NCBI RefSeq assembly: GCF_004745635.1
Contig: NZ_SRLB01000005.1
Coordinates: forward strand, 62,001-126,000
Origin: Methylobacterium nonmethylotrophicum
GTDB lineage: Bacteria > Pseudomonadota > Alphaproteobacteria > Rhizobiales > Beijerinckiaceae
Direction: 5' to 3'
Length of the DNA: 64,000 bases
Below the pieces are notes generated by a model. It was not told the origin of the DNA. It made no database searches and worked only from the letters and a program-made list of their open reading frames with translations. Position 1 is the first letter of the stretch; each line of letters begins with the position of its first letter. The position numbers were made by a program, and so were the translations under genes. This document shows, piece by piece, positions 1 through 9,844 of this stretch.

Positions 1-409
<409 letters not shown>

Positions 410-467
410 TCACAGGATCTTTTTCGGTACGGGGCGGCGCCGATGCGCCGCCGGGATCAGCGCGCGA

Positions 468-881
468 TCACCGCGACTGCGGCGCGGCCGGAACCGCCGG
501 TGCGGTGGGCGCCGCCGGGGCCGCGGGCGCCGGCGTCGCGGGCGCGTCGCCCTGCTGCTGGCGCAGCTGGTCGAGGACGTTGCCGGCCGGCGGGGCGCCG
601 GTCTGGCCCGCCGGGGCCCGGGTACCGGCGCCGTCGAAGATCGAGCGCGGGCCGGTGCCCCGGTGCGACATGATGGCCAGGATCATGCTGGTGGCGAAGA
701 ACAGGGCCGCCAGGATCGCGGTGGCGCGGGTGAGCGCGTTGGCCTGGCCGCGGCCGGTCATGAAGCCCTGCGTGCCGCCCCCGCCGCCGAGGCCGAGGCC
801 GCCCTCGGAGCGCTGCAGCAGCACCACGCCGATGAGGGCGAGGACGATGATCAGGTGGACGACGATCAGGACGGTCTGCAT
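468..881 (-). CDS. secG: Preprotein translocase subunit SecG
   Basis: This 137-residue protein is the small membrane subunit of the SecYEG translocon. It starts MQTVLIVVHLIIVLALIGVV, giving a first membrane helix, followed by the family hallmark LLQRSEGGLGLGGGGG and a second helix around AILAALFFATSMILA. The C-terminal tail (about residues 85-137) is long and rich in Ala/Pro, as is usual for alphaproteobacterial SecG. The reading frame stays open 25 codons further upstream, but that extension is arginine-rich and not SecG-like, so ATG 881 is preferred. It is transcribed toward pyrG. Confidence 0.95.
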   Translation of the reverse strand: MQTVLIVVHLIIVLALIGVVLLQRSEGGLGLGGGGGTQGFMTGRGQANALTRATAILAALFFATSMILAIMSHRGTGPRSIFDGAGTRAPAGQTGAPPAGNVLDQLRQQQGDAPATPAPAAPAAPTAPAVPAAPQSR

Positions 882-1035
882 CGGGCTTCCGGGCCGGCCC
901 TCGCGGGACCGCCAACGTGGCAACGGCCGGCACGCGGGACGCGTCCGGACCTCCAATTCCGGGCGCTCCTATACGAGAAGCGCGCCGGCGCCAAGGGTGG
1001 CGGGGAAGAAGTCGAGATCGGAGCGGGCGCCCGAA

Positions 1036-1210
1036 CCCTCTCCCCTCTGCGGGGGAGGGTGCCCCACGAAGTGGGGCGGGAGAGGGGCCGCCGCTTCCGG
1101 AGAAATCGCACGCGTCTTGAAGGGCGCCCCCTGGATCAGCGTTGCGCTGCCCCTCTCGACGGGACTGCGTCCCGCTGCGCTCCCTCCGCTCGCCACTCTC
1201 CCCCGCAGAG
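1036..1210. repeat. Palindromic dispersed repeat, family R1, copy 1
   Basis: The ends are inverted: CCCTCTCCCCTCTGCGG on the left and a CTCCCCCGCAGAG-type sequence on the right. The interior shares CGCCGCTTCCGGAGA and an adjacent CTGGATCAGCGTTGCGCTGC-type segment with the copy at 45661-45847. It is non-coding and should form a long hairpin in RNA. Confidence 0.75.
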
Positions 1211-1672
1211 GCAGGGCTGTCCGGGGAAAATCCCTTTTAGAATCAAGCGCGAGATCCCCTCTCCCGTGTGGGAGAGGGGTAGGGGTGAGGGTGGAGACGG
1301 TGCCGCAATGATCCTGAACCGCCGAGCTGCGAAGCTCGACTGTCGGCGGCTTATCCTGAAGCCGAGCCACCCTCACCCCCGCCCCTCTCCCACACGGGCT
1401 ATCGCATTCACACAACCCGGTCTGATTGCTCTCCCCATTGAAGGGAGCGCGCCTCCCCTCCCCCTTGTGGGGAGGGGTAAGGGGGTGGGGGTGGTGCCGC
1501 GTTGAGCTGTGCGGTGCCTTCTGCACCACCCCCACCCCTATCCCCTCCCCACAAGGGGGAGGGGAAGTGCGCGCTTTTACAAAGGGTTGGACCTCAAACG
1601 CGATGTGTGAATCTGCAAGCCCACACGGGAGAGGGGAGACTCGCGCTTTTCCTTTTCCCCGGACAGCCCTGC
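1211..1672. repeat. MITE-like element, family M2, copy 1
   Basis: It is bounded by a perfect 20-bp inverted repeat (GCAGGGCTGTCCGGGG plus AAAA at 1211-1230, complement at 1653-1672). The same ends, with one mismatch in 18, bound a shorter copy at 40973-41264. This copy carries two internal palindromes built from CCCTCTCCC/GGGAGAGGG modules. There is no open frame for a transposase. Mobility is inferred from the repeated ends only. Confidence 0.7.
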
Positions 1673-1702
1673 CGCGTAGGGGGAGGTTTCAGGGGCGGTG
1701 CC

Positions 1703-3043
1703 TCACCCCCGCGCCGGAAACCCCTCCTCGAACCGCACCGCCTCGCCGCGCGACGGCTCCGTGAGCGTACCCTCCCACATCACCGCCTGCCCCCGCACCA
1801 CGGTGCCGACCGGCCAGCCGGTCACCGCGCGGCCGTCATGGGGCGTCCAGCCGCACTTGGAGGCGATCCAGGCGTTGGTGATGGTCTCGCGGCGCTTCAG
1901 GTCCACCACCGTCACGTCGGCGTCGTAGCCCACCGCCAGGCGGCCCTTCCGGGCGATGCCGAAGATGCGCTTCGGGCCGGCGCTGGTGAGGTCCACGAAG
2001 CGCTGCAGCGAGAGGCGGCCGGCCGCGACGTGGTCGAGCATCACCGGCACCAGGGTCTGCACGCCGGTCATGCCGGAGGGCGACTCAGGATAGGCCTTCC
2101 GCTTCTCCTCCAGGGTGTGCGGGGCGTGGTCGGAGCCCAGCACGTCGGCGACGCCCTGCGACAGGCCCCACCACAGCCCGTCGCGATGCACGGCGTCGCG
2201 CACCGGCGGGTTCATCTGCACCAGCGTGCCGAGGCGGGCATAGGCCTCGTCTCCGTCCAGCGTCAGGTGGTGGGGCGTCAGCTCGCAGGTGGCGACGTCC
2301 TTGTGCTCGGCGAGGAAGCGCATCTCCTCCTTGGTCGAGATGTGCAGGATGTGGATGCGGGCGCCGGTCTCGCGGGCGATGCGCACCAGGCGCTCGGTGG
2401 CCTTGAGCGCCGCCTCCGGCGAGCGCCAGACCGGGTGGGAGGACGGATCGCCCGGCACCCGCAGGCCCTTGCGGTCGCGCAGCATCGCCTCGTCCTCGGC
2501 GTGGAAGGCCGAGCGGCGGCGGGTGCGCTTCAGGATCTCACGGATGCCGGCATCGTCCTCGACGAGGAGCGAGCCGGTCGAGGAGCCGATGAACACCTTG
2601 ATCCCGGCCGCCCCCGGCAAGCGCTCCAGCTCGGCCACGTCCTTCGCGTTCTCGTGCGTGCCGCCGACCCAGAAGGCGAAGTCGCAATGCATGCGGTGGT
2701 GGGCGCGCCGGAGCTTGTCGTCGAGCGCCTCCGGGTCCGTCGTCTGCGGCACGGTGTTGGGCATCTCGAACACGGTGGTCACCCCGCCCATCACGGCGGC
2801 GCGCGAGCCGGTCTCGAGATCCTCCTTGTGGTCGAGCCCCGGCTCGCGGAAATGCACCTGGCTGTCGATGACGCCCGGCAGGAGGTGGAGGCCGCGGCAA
2901 TCGAGCGTGCGGCCGGCATCGGCCTGCGACAGGTCGCCGATTGCGGCGACGCGGCCCGCCCGCACCCCGATATCGGCCAGCCCCTCGCCGTCGTGGTTGA
3001 CCACGGTGCCGCCGCGCAGGAGGAGGTCGAAGCTCTGGCTCAT
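1703..3043 (-). CDS. pyrC: Dihydroorotase-like amidohydrolase (class I), atypical metal site
   Basis: This 446-residue cyclic amidohydrolase matches class I dihydroorotase in length and motifs. These include HFREPG at residues 64-69, MPNTVPQT at 94-101, GIKVFIGSS with the carboxylated-lysine candidate K149, H181 in AFHAEDE, H231/H234 in HILHIST, and D305 in LGSDHAPH. The role would be reversible N-carbamoyl-aspartate/dihydroorotate conversion in pyrimidine synthesis. The usual D-x-H-x-H metal motif reads D60-S-Q62-V-H64, so the first histidine is glutamine. I believe related alphaproteobacterial sequences share this, so it may be a functional subgroup or a dihydroorotase-like enzyme of another specificity. 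No pyrB is adjacent; ygfZ is divergent. Confidence 0.82.
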   Translation of the reverse strand: MSQSFDLLLRGGTVVNHDGEGLADIGVRAGRVAAIGDLSQADAGRTLDCRGLHLLPGVIDSQVHFREPGLDHKEDLETGSRAAVMGGVTTVFEMPNTVPQTTDPEALDDKLRRAHHRMHCDFAFWVGGTHENAKDVAELERLPGAAGIKVFIGSSTGSLLVEDDAGIREILKRTRRRSAFHAEDEAMLRDRKGLRVPGDPSSHPVWRSPEAALKATERLVRIARETGARIHILHISTKEEMRFLAEHKDVATCELTPHHLTLDGDEAYARLGTLVQMNPPVRDAVHRDGLWWGLSQGVADVLGSDHAPHTLEEKRKAYPESPSGMTGVQTLVPVMLDHVAAGRLSLQRFVDLTSAGPKRIFGIARKGRLAVGYDADVTVVDLKRRETITNAWIASKCGWTPHDGRAVTGWPVGTVVRGQAVMWEGTLTEPSRGEAVRFEEGFPARG

Positions 3044-3166
3044 CGTCGGGATCTCCGTCCGTAGTCCGCGTTCGCCCCTGCCTCGTTCGCTCCTTGCGCC
3101 GCGATTGAGGGCCGGGCGCAGGCGGCTTATGTCAGCCCTGCCCGCGGTTCAAGCAAAGGACCCAAG

Positions 3167-3994
3167 ATGCCGCTCGCCCTCCTGCCGGACCGCGCCATCG
3201 TGGCGGTCGCCGGCGCCGACGCATCGCGCTTCCTGCAGGATCTCCTGACCTGCAACGTCGAGACGCTGCCCGAGGACGAGACGCGGCTCGGCGCCCTGCT
3301 CAGCCCCCAGGGCAAGATCCTGTTCGACTTCCTCGTCAGCCGCGCGCCCGACGGCTACCGCCTCGACGTCGCCCGCGACCGGGTGCCCGACCTCGTCAAG
3401 CGCCTGACCCTCTACCGCCTGCGCGCCAAGGTGACGGTCGAGGCTTCACGCCTCGCCGTCGCTGCCGGCTGGGACACCCCGGCCCCCTCCCCGGCGATCC
3501 GGGACGGCCGGCTGCCGGCGCTCGGCTGGCGCCTCTACGCCACCGAGGACGCGATGCCGCCGGCCGATGCCGACGCGGCAGCCTACACGGCCCACCGCAT
3601 CGCGCTCGGCGTGCCGGAGGGCGGCACCGACTTTGCCTACGGCGACGCCTTCCCGCACGAGGCGCTGATGGACCAGCTCGGCGGCGTCGACTTCAGGAAG
3701 GGCTGCTATGTCGGCCAGGAGGTCGTGTCGCGGATGCAGCACCGCGGCACCGCCCGCACCCGCATCGTGCCGCTCGTCTACCGCGACGGCGAGCCTGCGC
3801 CGGCCGGCGCGCCGGTGACCGCCGGCGAGCGCAGCCTCGGCCAGACCGGCGGCGGGGCGGGCGGGCGCGGCCTCGCGACCCTGCGTCTCGACCGGGTGGC
3901 CGAGGCGGTCGCGGCCGGCGAGACGGTGCTGGCCGGCGGGCGGCCGGTCGCGGTGGAGAAGCCGGCTTTCGCGACCTTCGCCTGGCCGGCGTGA
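3167..3994 (+). CDS. ygfZ: YgfZ/IbaG-type folate-binding protein for Fe-S cluster repair
   Basis: This 275-residue protein is a GcvT-like folate-binding protein that helps assembly or repair of Fe-S enzymes. The signature K-G-C-Y-x-G-Q-E is present as KGCYVGQEVVSRMQHRG near residue 180. The N-terminal half has the GcvT-like opening (FLQDLLTCNVE, LLSPQGKILFDFLV). The ATG at 3167 follows an AAAGGA ribosome-binding site at good spacing. It is divergent from the dihydroorotase-like gene (123 bp between starts) and converges on the DMT transporter with only 3 bp between the ends. Confidence 0.9.
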   Translation: MPLALLPDRAIVAVAGADASRFLQDLLTCNVETLPEDETRLGALLSPQGKILFDFLVSRAPDGYRLDVARDRVPDLVKRLTLYRLRAKVTVEASRLAVAAGWDTPAPSPAIRDGRLPALGWRLYATEDAMPPADADAAAYTAHRIALGVPEGGTDFAYGDAFPHEALMDQLGGVDFRKGCYVGQEVVSRMQHRGTARTRIVPLVYRDGEPAPAGAPVTAGERSLGQTGGGAGGRGLATLRLDRVAEAVAAGETVLAGGRPVAVEKPAFATFAWPA

Positions 3995-3997
3995 GCC

Positions 3998-4888
3998 TCA
4001 GCCCCGCGTCGTCAGCACGACCCCGGCGCCGATCGCCAGGATGGCGCCGACATGGAGCGGGTCCGGCACCTCGCCGAGGACCGGGATTGCCAGCAGCGTC
4101 GCGATCACCGGCACCAGGGCCGTGAAGGCCGGGGTGCGCCGGCCGATCAGCCCGAGGGATCGGGTGAAGGCCGCGAGCGCCACCGCGCTGGCCAGCACGC
4201 CCTGGTAGACGGCCTGGACGGCGAGTTCCGCCGCGGGCGCCTGCGCCAGGCGCGACAGGCCGGAGGCGAGGTAGAGCGGGATGTAGGTGACGAGGGAGGC
4301 GACGCAGATCAGCGCCGTCGCCTCCAGCGCCCCCAGGCGCGAGCGGCGCATCCGCACCGTCCCGACGGCCCACAGGAAGGCGGCGGTGAGGAAGAGGGCG
4401 TAGCCGAACAACTCGTCGGCGTCGCGAAAACCCCCCGCCAGGGTGAGCGCCCCGGCGGCGATGAGGCCGAGGCCGGCGAGCGCCCACCGGCCCGGCCGGT
4501 CGCGCAGGGCGAGCACGCCGAGGAGCGCGGCGAAGAGCGGCATGGTGCCGGGCGTCAGCGCCGCGCCGTGGCCCGCGGGTGCGTAGCGCAGGCCGACCGA
4601 GATCAGCATCGCGAAGGGCGCGCCTTGCGCGACGTAGAGGAAGATCCCGTCGACGATCGTCCTGCGGTCGAGGCCGCGCAGGCGCATCGCGAGCACCGGC
4701 AGCAGGACCAGGCCGCCGATGCCGAAGCGCAGCGCCACGAGGTCGGCCGGCCCGAGCACGCCCCCCGCCCCCACCGTCCGGCGGGTGACCACGAACCATC
4801 CGCCCCAGATGCTGACGGCGAGGAGCGCGAAGGCGACGCCCTCGGCGAGGCGGCGTCCGGACGGCGCCCCGCTTCCCTGCGCCTTCAC
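3998..4888 (-). CDS. EamA/DMT-superfamily exporter
   Basis: This 296-residue integral membrane protein has about ten hydrophobic helices in two EamA repeats. The first runs roughly from residue 15 to 140, with WGGWFVVTRRTVGAG and LVALRFGIGGLVLLP. The second runs from about 155 to 294, ending in TPAFTALVPVIATLLAIPVLGE, a typical EamA motif. The family exports metabolites or amino acids; the substrate cannot be read from sequence. The start is GTG at 4888 behind AAGG. It lies 24 bp downstream of the ABC exporter gene on the same strand, so the two may be co-transcribed. Confidence 0.85.
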   Translation of the reverse strand: MKAQGSGAPSGRRLAEGVAFALLAVSIWGGWFVVTRRTVGAGGVLGPADLVALRFGIGGLVLLPVLAMRLRGLDRRTIVDGIFLYVAQGAPFAMLISVGLRYAPAGHGAALTPGTMPLFAALLGVLALRDRPGRWALAGLGLIAAGALTLAGGFRDADELFGYALFLTAAFLWAVGTVRMRRSRLGALEATALICVASLVTYIPLYLASGLSRLAQAPAAELAVQAVYQGVLASAVALAAFTRSLGLIGRRTPAFTALVPVIATLLAIPVLGEVPDPLHVGAILAIGAGVVLTTRG

Positions 4889-4912
4889 GAACCTTGCCTC
4901 ACGAATCCTGCC

Positions 4913-6703
<1,791 letters not shown>

Positions 6704-6912
6704 GATGCTCGCTTCGTCCGTTTCTTGAGACGCCGCGCTAGCACGCGGGACGGCCGAGCGGCAACGCGGGCCCGCGCGCGGCTGGGCTGCGGGCGGAGGC
6801 GCGGCACGGCTGACGGGAGGTGGAGCCCGATTGAACAATTGCCGCCTGTGCGTCAATTTCGTGTCAAAACCAGGGCGTGCAGAATGCCCGGCGACACGGA
6901 GGCTCGACGTCC

Positions 6913-8412
6913 ATGGCCCGGTATGCTGCCCCCCTGACCGCGCTCCTGGTCGGCCTCGCCCTCGCGGGGCCGCCCGCCGCCGCCCAGGCACCCGCGGGCT
7001 ACGCCGAGGCGGAATCGCGCTTCGCCTTCCTGGAGACCGAGCGGCGGGTGCGGCTGCAGACCCTGCTGACCGCCGCCGGCTACTGGACCGGGATGCCGAA
7101 CGTCACCTTCGGCCGGCGCCTGTTCGACGCGGTGGCGCAGTTCCAGGGCGAGAACGGCTTCCGGCCCACCGGCTGGCTCGACGGGGCGCAGATCGCCCGG
7201 CTGCGCGTCCTGGCGACGCCGAAGCTGGCACAGTGGGGCCTGCGCACGATCGCGCATCCGTTCCGGCCGGTCTCGATTTGGGCCCCGATGGGGCTCGGGC
7301 TCACCGCCGAGCGCACGGCCCGCGGCCTCGAGCTCAAGGACCCGACGCGGCGCCTGTCGCTCGCCTACAATTATCTGCAGAACGTCGCGGTGGCCGACGC
7401 CTTCGCCTATACGGTCGAGAAGTTCCAGCGCGAGGGCGCGACCCTGCATTACAAGGTGCTGCGGCCGGACTTCTTCGCGATCTCGGCCTCCCAGGACGGC
7501 ATCGACATCTACATGCGCTACCACCAGGACGGGCCGGGGGCGCTGGGCTTCGTCCTGCGCTGGGACACCCGCGCGACCGACCTGTCCGCCGAGCGCATCG
7601 CGGTGCTGGTCTCCGCCTCGCTGTGGTCGGCGATGACGCCGGACGCGCCCTTCATCCCGCTGCCCGAGATCGGCGCGCCGGACGCCCGCGCGGTCGCCCT
7701 TCCGCCGGTGCAGACCGCGCCGCCCGCCGTTCCGTCGCCGCCGCCGGCGGTCGCGGCCCTGCCGCCCGCCACCCCGCCCGCCGCCAAGCCCCGGGACAGC
7801 TCCGGCACCGGCTTCTTCGTCGGCGGGTCCGGCGAGGTGCTGACCAACGCGCACGTGGTCGAGGATTGCGGACGCGTCGAGGTCCGCGGCCCCCTCGGGG
7901 CGGTGCCGGCGCAGGTCGTCGCCCGGGACGCCGCCAACGACCTCGCGATCCTGCGCACCGGCCTGACGCCCCCGAAGGTCGCGGCCCTGAGGATGGGCAT
8001 CCGCCTCGGCGAGCCGGTGGCGGCGTTCGGCTATCCCCTCGCCGGCGTGCTCTCCACCTCGGGCAACTTCACCCTCGGCAACGTGACGGCGCTGACCGGG
8101 CTCGGCGACAATACCAGCTACCTGCAGGTCTCCGCGCCCGTACAGCCGGGCAATTCCGGCGGCCCGCTCCTCGACGGCAACGGCAACTTCGTCGGCGTGG
8201 TGACGGCGAAGCTCAATGCCCTCAAGGTGATGGTGGCGACGAACGGCGACATCCCGCAGAACGTCAACTTCGCCCTCAAGGGTGCGGTGGCGGCGACCTT
8301 CCTGGAGAGCAACGGCGTCGCCTTCACGGCTGGCAGCGCCGCGGCCCCGATGGCCCCGGCCGACCTCGCCGACCACGCCAAGGCGATGAGCGTCTCCGTG
8401 ACCTGCCGCTAA
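6913..8412 (+). CDS. Secreted trypsin-like serine protease with N-terminal peptidoglycan-binding-like domain
   Basis: This 499-residue protein has a signal peptide (MARYAAPLTALLVGLALAG, likely cleaved after AAAQA). Residues ~45-100 resemble a peptidoglycan-binding helical domain (AAGYWTG, FDAVAQFQGENGFRPTGWLD). A proline-rich linker follows (~265-293). Residues ~297-465 form a chymotrypsin/DegP-fold protease with candidate triad H314 (TNAHVVED), D343 (ANDLAIL) and S415 (QPGNSGGPLLD). No PDZ domain follows, unlike DegP. ATG 6913 is used rather than the in-frame GTG at 6877 because it starts the signal peptide and follows a GGAGG box about 10 bp upstream. The substrate is unknown. Confidence 0.85.
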   Translation: MARYAAPLTALLVGLALAGPPAAAQAPAGYAEAESRFAFLETERRVRLQTLLTAAGYWTGMPNVTFGRRLFDAVAQFQGENGFRPTGWLDGAQIARLRVLATPKLAQWGLRTIAHPFRPVSIWAPMGLGLTAERTARGLELKDPTRRLSLAYNYLQNVAVADAFAYTVEKFQREGATLHYKVLRPDFFAISASQDGIDIYMRYHQDGPGALGFVLRWDTRATDLSAERIAVLVSASLWSAMTPDAPFIPLPEIGAPDARAVALPPVQTAPPAVPSPPPAVAALPPATPPAAKPRDSSGTGFFVGGSGEVLTNAHVVEDCGRVEVRGPLGAVPAQVVARDAANDLAILRTGLTPPKVAALRMGIRLGEPVAAFGYPLAGVLSTSGNFTLGNVTALTGLGDNTSYLQVSAPVQPGNSGGPLLDGNGNFVGVVTAKLNALKVMVATNGDIPQNVNFALKGAVAATFLESNGVAFTAGSAAAPMAPADLADHAKAMSVSVTCR

Positions 8413-8421
8413 GGGCGTTTG

Positions 8422-8598
8422 CTACCGCATCATCGCGAGGGCGGCCTGGATCAGGGTCGCCCCGCCGATCGGGGCCATGAACCAGAGCAGCACGTTGACG
8501 ACGATGATCCAGACGAGCATCCGCTCCTGGCGCTGGGTGAGCCGGGGCTGGCGCGGCGGCGGCTCCCAGGGCGATCTCCACCCTCCCTCGACGAACAT
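8422..8598 (-). CDS. Small single-helix membrane protein, 58 aa
   Basis: The frame read from ATG 8598 to TAG 8422 encodes 58 residues. The N-terminal half is basic and aromatic (WRSPWEPPPRQPRLTQRQER). It is followed by one strong membrane helix (MLVWIIVVNVLLWFMAPIGG) and a short tail. It converges with the protease gene (9 bp apart). I do not recognise a family. The clean polar-then-hydrophobic layout argues for a real gene, but no strong ribosome-binding site is visible, so the call is tentative. Confidence 0.55.
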   Translation of the reverse strand: MFVEGGWRSPWEPPPRQPRLTQRQERMLVWIIVVNVLLWFMAPIGGATLIQAALAMMR

Positions 8599-8705
8599 CG
8601 GCGCCTCCGCGCTGTCCTCCGTGTCCTCGACCAGTTAGGGGCGGCGGATGGTGGTGAAAGTGCGGCGTGTTGTGCGGCCGGTCGCGGCGCTGGTCGAACG
8701 CATGG

Positions 8706-9197
8706 TCAGCGTGCCGCCGGAGTGAGGTCCCGCCGCATCAGCGCGTAGGTCCGGTCCCGGTACGGAAACGTCTCGACGGTCCGCCAGCCGATCCGGGCGT
8801 AGAGCCCCTCCGCGCTGCGGGTGTAGAGCCAGAGGGTCGGGATCGCGAGGTCCGAGGCCCCGGCCTCGACCGCGGCGACGAGGCGGGCGGCGTGGCCCCG
8901 GCCGCGGGCGTGGGGCGCCACGAACACGCCGGCGAGCCAGGGCGTCAGGTCCGGGCGCGGGTCGAGGTCGTGGGCGGCGAGGCTCGCCATGCCGACCGGC
9001 TGGCCGTCGGCCAGGAGGACCCAGGTGCGCGGCATCGGGTCGGTCCCGGCGGCGGTCGCGGCTTCGGCCGCCGCCACCTCGGCGAGGGTGCGGCCCTGCC
9101 CCCGCGCGAAGGCCTCCCAGCGCCAGCGGGCGGTCACGGGTGCGAGGTCGGGCCGTTCGGCCGTGGTCACGATCGCGTGGGGCATGGCGGGCCGCAT
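8706..9197 (-). CDS. GNAT-family N-acetyltransferase
   Basis: This protein of 163 residues (159 if the ATG at 9185 is used) has a GNAT fold. It carries the acetyl-CoA-binding motif A region GVFVAPHARGRGHAARLVAA (R/Q-x-x-G-x-G/A type). Upstream is a beta-strand pair (TWVLLADGQPVGMASL) and downstream the LYARIGWRTVE motif B that closes many GNAT proteins. The acceptor substrate cannot be predicted. Neither start has a clear ribosome-binding site. It lies downstream of the zinc-ribbon gene on the same strand. Confidence 0.85.
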   Translation of the reverse strand: MRPAMPHAIVTTAERPDLAPVTARWRWEAFARGQGRTLAEVAAAEAATAAGTDPMPRTWVLLADGQPVGMASLAAHDLDPRPDLTPWLAGVFVAPHARGRGHAARLVAAVEAGASDLAIPTLWLYTRSAEGLYARIGWRTVETFPYRDRTYALMRRDLTPAAR

Positions 9198-9273
9198 CCC
9201 GGAGCGCCACCGTCCATCGCCTGTCCCCGCCCCGCCATCAAGCCGTCGATGCCGGAGGCCCGATGCCGGACGT

Positions 9274-9522
9274 TCAATGCCAGCCCTGGCCGAAGCGACC
9301 GGTCGAGTGCATCAGGGTGTGTCCGCATTCGAGGCAGAGGTAGCGGGTCTCGATGCCACCGCCGAACGCCTCGACCACCGGGGTCGAGGCCACCACCATC
9401 AGGCGCGCATGGGGCCGCTCCTGCCAGTGCGCGCGCATCTGCCCGCGACAGGCGCGGCAGGCCGCGTCGTCGGCACTCATCGGCGGCGGCCCGAGGCGGG
9501 CGTGGTATGTCTGCTGCACCAT
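9274..9522 (-). CDS. Small zinc-ribbon-like protein, 82 aa
   Basis: The protein starts MVQQTYHARLGPPPMSADDA and has two CxxC knuckles, CRACRGQ near residue 21 and CLECGHTL near 64, consistent with one zinc site. Between them is a compact domain containing RLMVVASTPVVEAFGGGIE. The frame is open further upstream to 9666, but that part is low-complexity and ATG 9522 gives a normal-sized protein. I do not recognise a named family; a DNA/RNA- or protein-binding role would be a guess. Confidence 0.6.
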   Translation of the reverse strand: MVQQTYHARLGPPPMSADDAACRACRGQMRAHWQERPHARLMVVASTPVVEAFGGGIETRYLCLECGHTLMHSTGRFGQGWH

Positions 9523-9844
9523 GACTCCGCCTCGGTGGCTCCGTCTCGATGACTCCGTCGCGGCGGCTGTCTCGCGCGGTGGGCCGCATCCGAAACGATC
9601 CCCGGGAGGAGCGCCCGCCGGCCCCGCGGGAGGAGCAAGAACGGGACCGAGCGGCAGTGCCGGCACATGCCCTGCAAGGCCAAGCCGATCCGGCCCCGCC
9701 TTTCGGTTCGGACGATACCACTCTTTCGAGGGATTGCGGCAAGACTGTGCGGGGGCGCGGCATCGCCGCCGGCGGCGGGAACCGTGGCCGCGGGTGCCGG
9801 TTGACCCGCCGCCGGAGGGACGGGCCTTCCGTCGGGAGGTCCCA
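9523..9844. other. 322-bp upstream region of the Mo-hydroxylase operon
   Basis: No gene is supported here. The cytochrome frame is open through most of it, but the best start is GTG 9845, directly behind GGGAGGT at 9834-9840. No convincing promoter or operator could be picked out. Confidence 0.5.

Larger units (their letters stand above)
882..1702. other. 820-bp intergenic region made of palindromic repeats
   Basis: There is no credible gene here. The open frames that cross it are arginine/proline-rich and differ between copies of the same repeats. The region holds an inverted-repeat element (1036-1210) and a second element bounded by 20-bp inverted repeats (1211-1672). Inside the second are two further palindromes: 1256-1294 pairs with 1367-1398, and 1451-1567 is a palindrome of its own. 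The interval from 882 to 1035 upstream of secG shows no recognised site. Confidence 0.8.

Noticed and set aside
433..452. Rho-independent terminator between secG and pyrG
   Set aside because: The 8-bp hairpin is perfect, but no U-run follows on either strand, so only a hairpin can be claimed.
882..1702. Several overlapping open frames in the repeat-rich region
   Set aside because: They run through palindromes that recur elsewhere in the window, change frame between copies and encode Pro/Arg-rich sequence.
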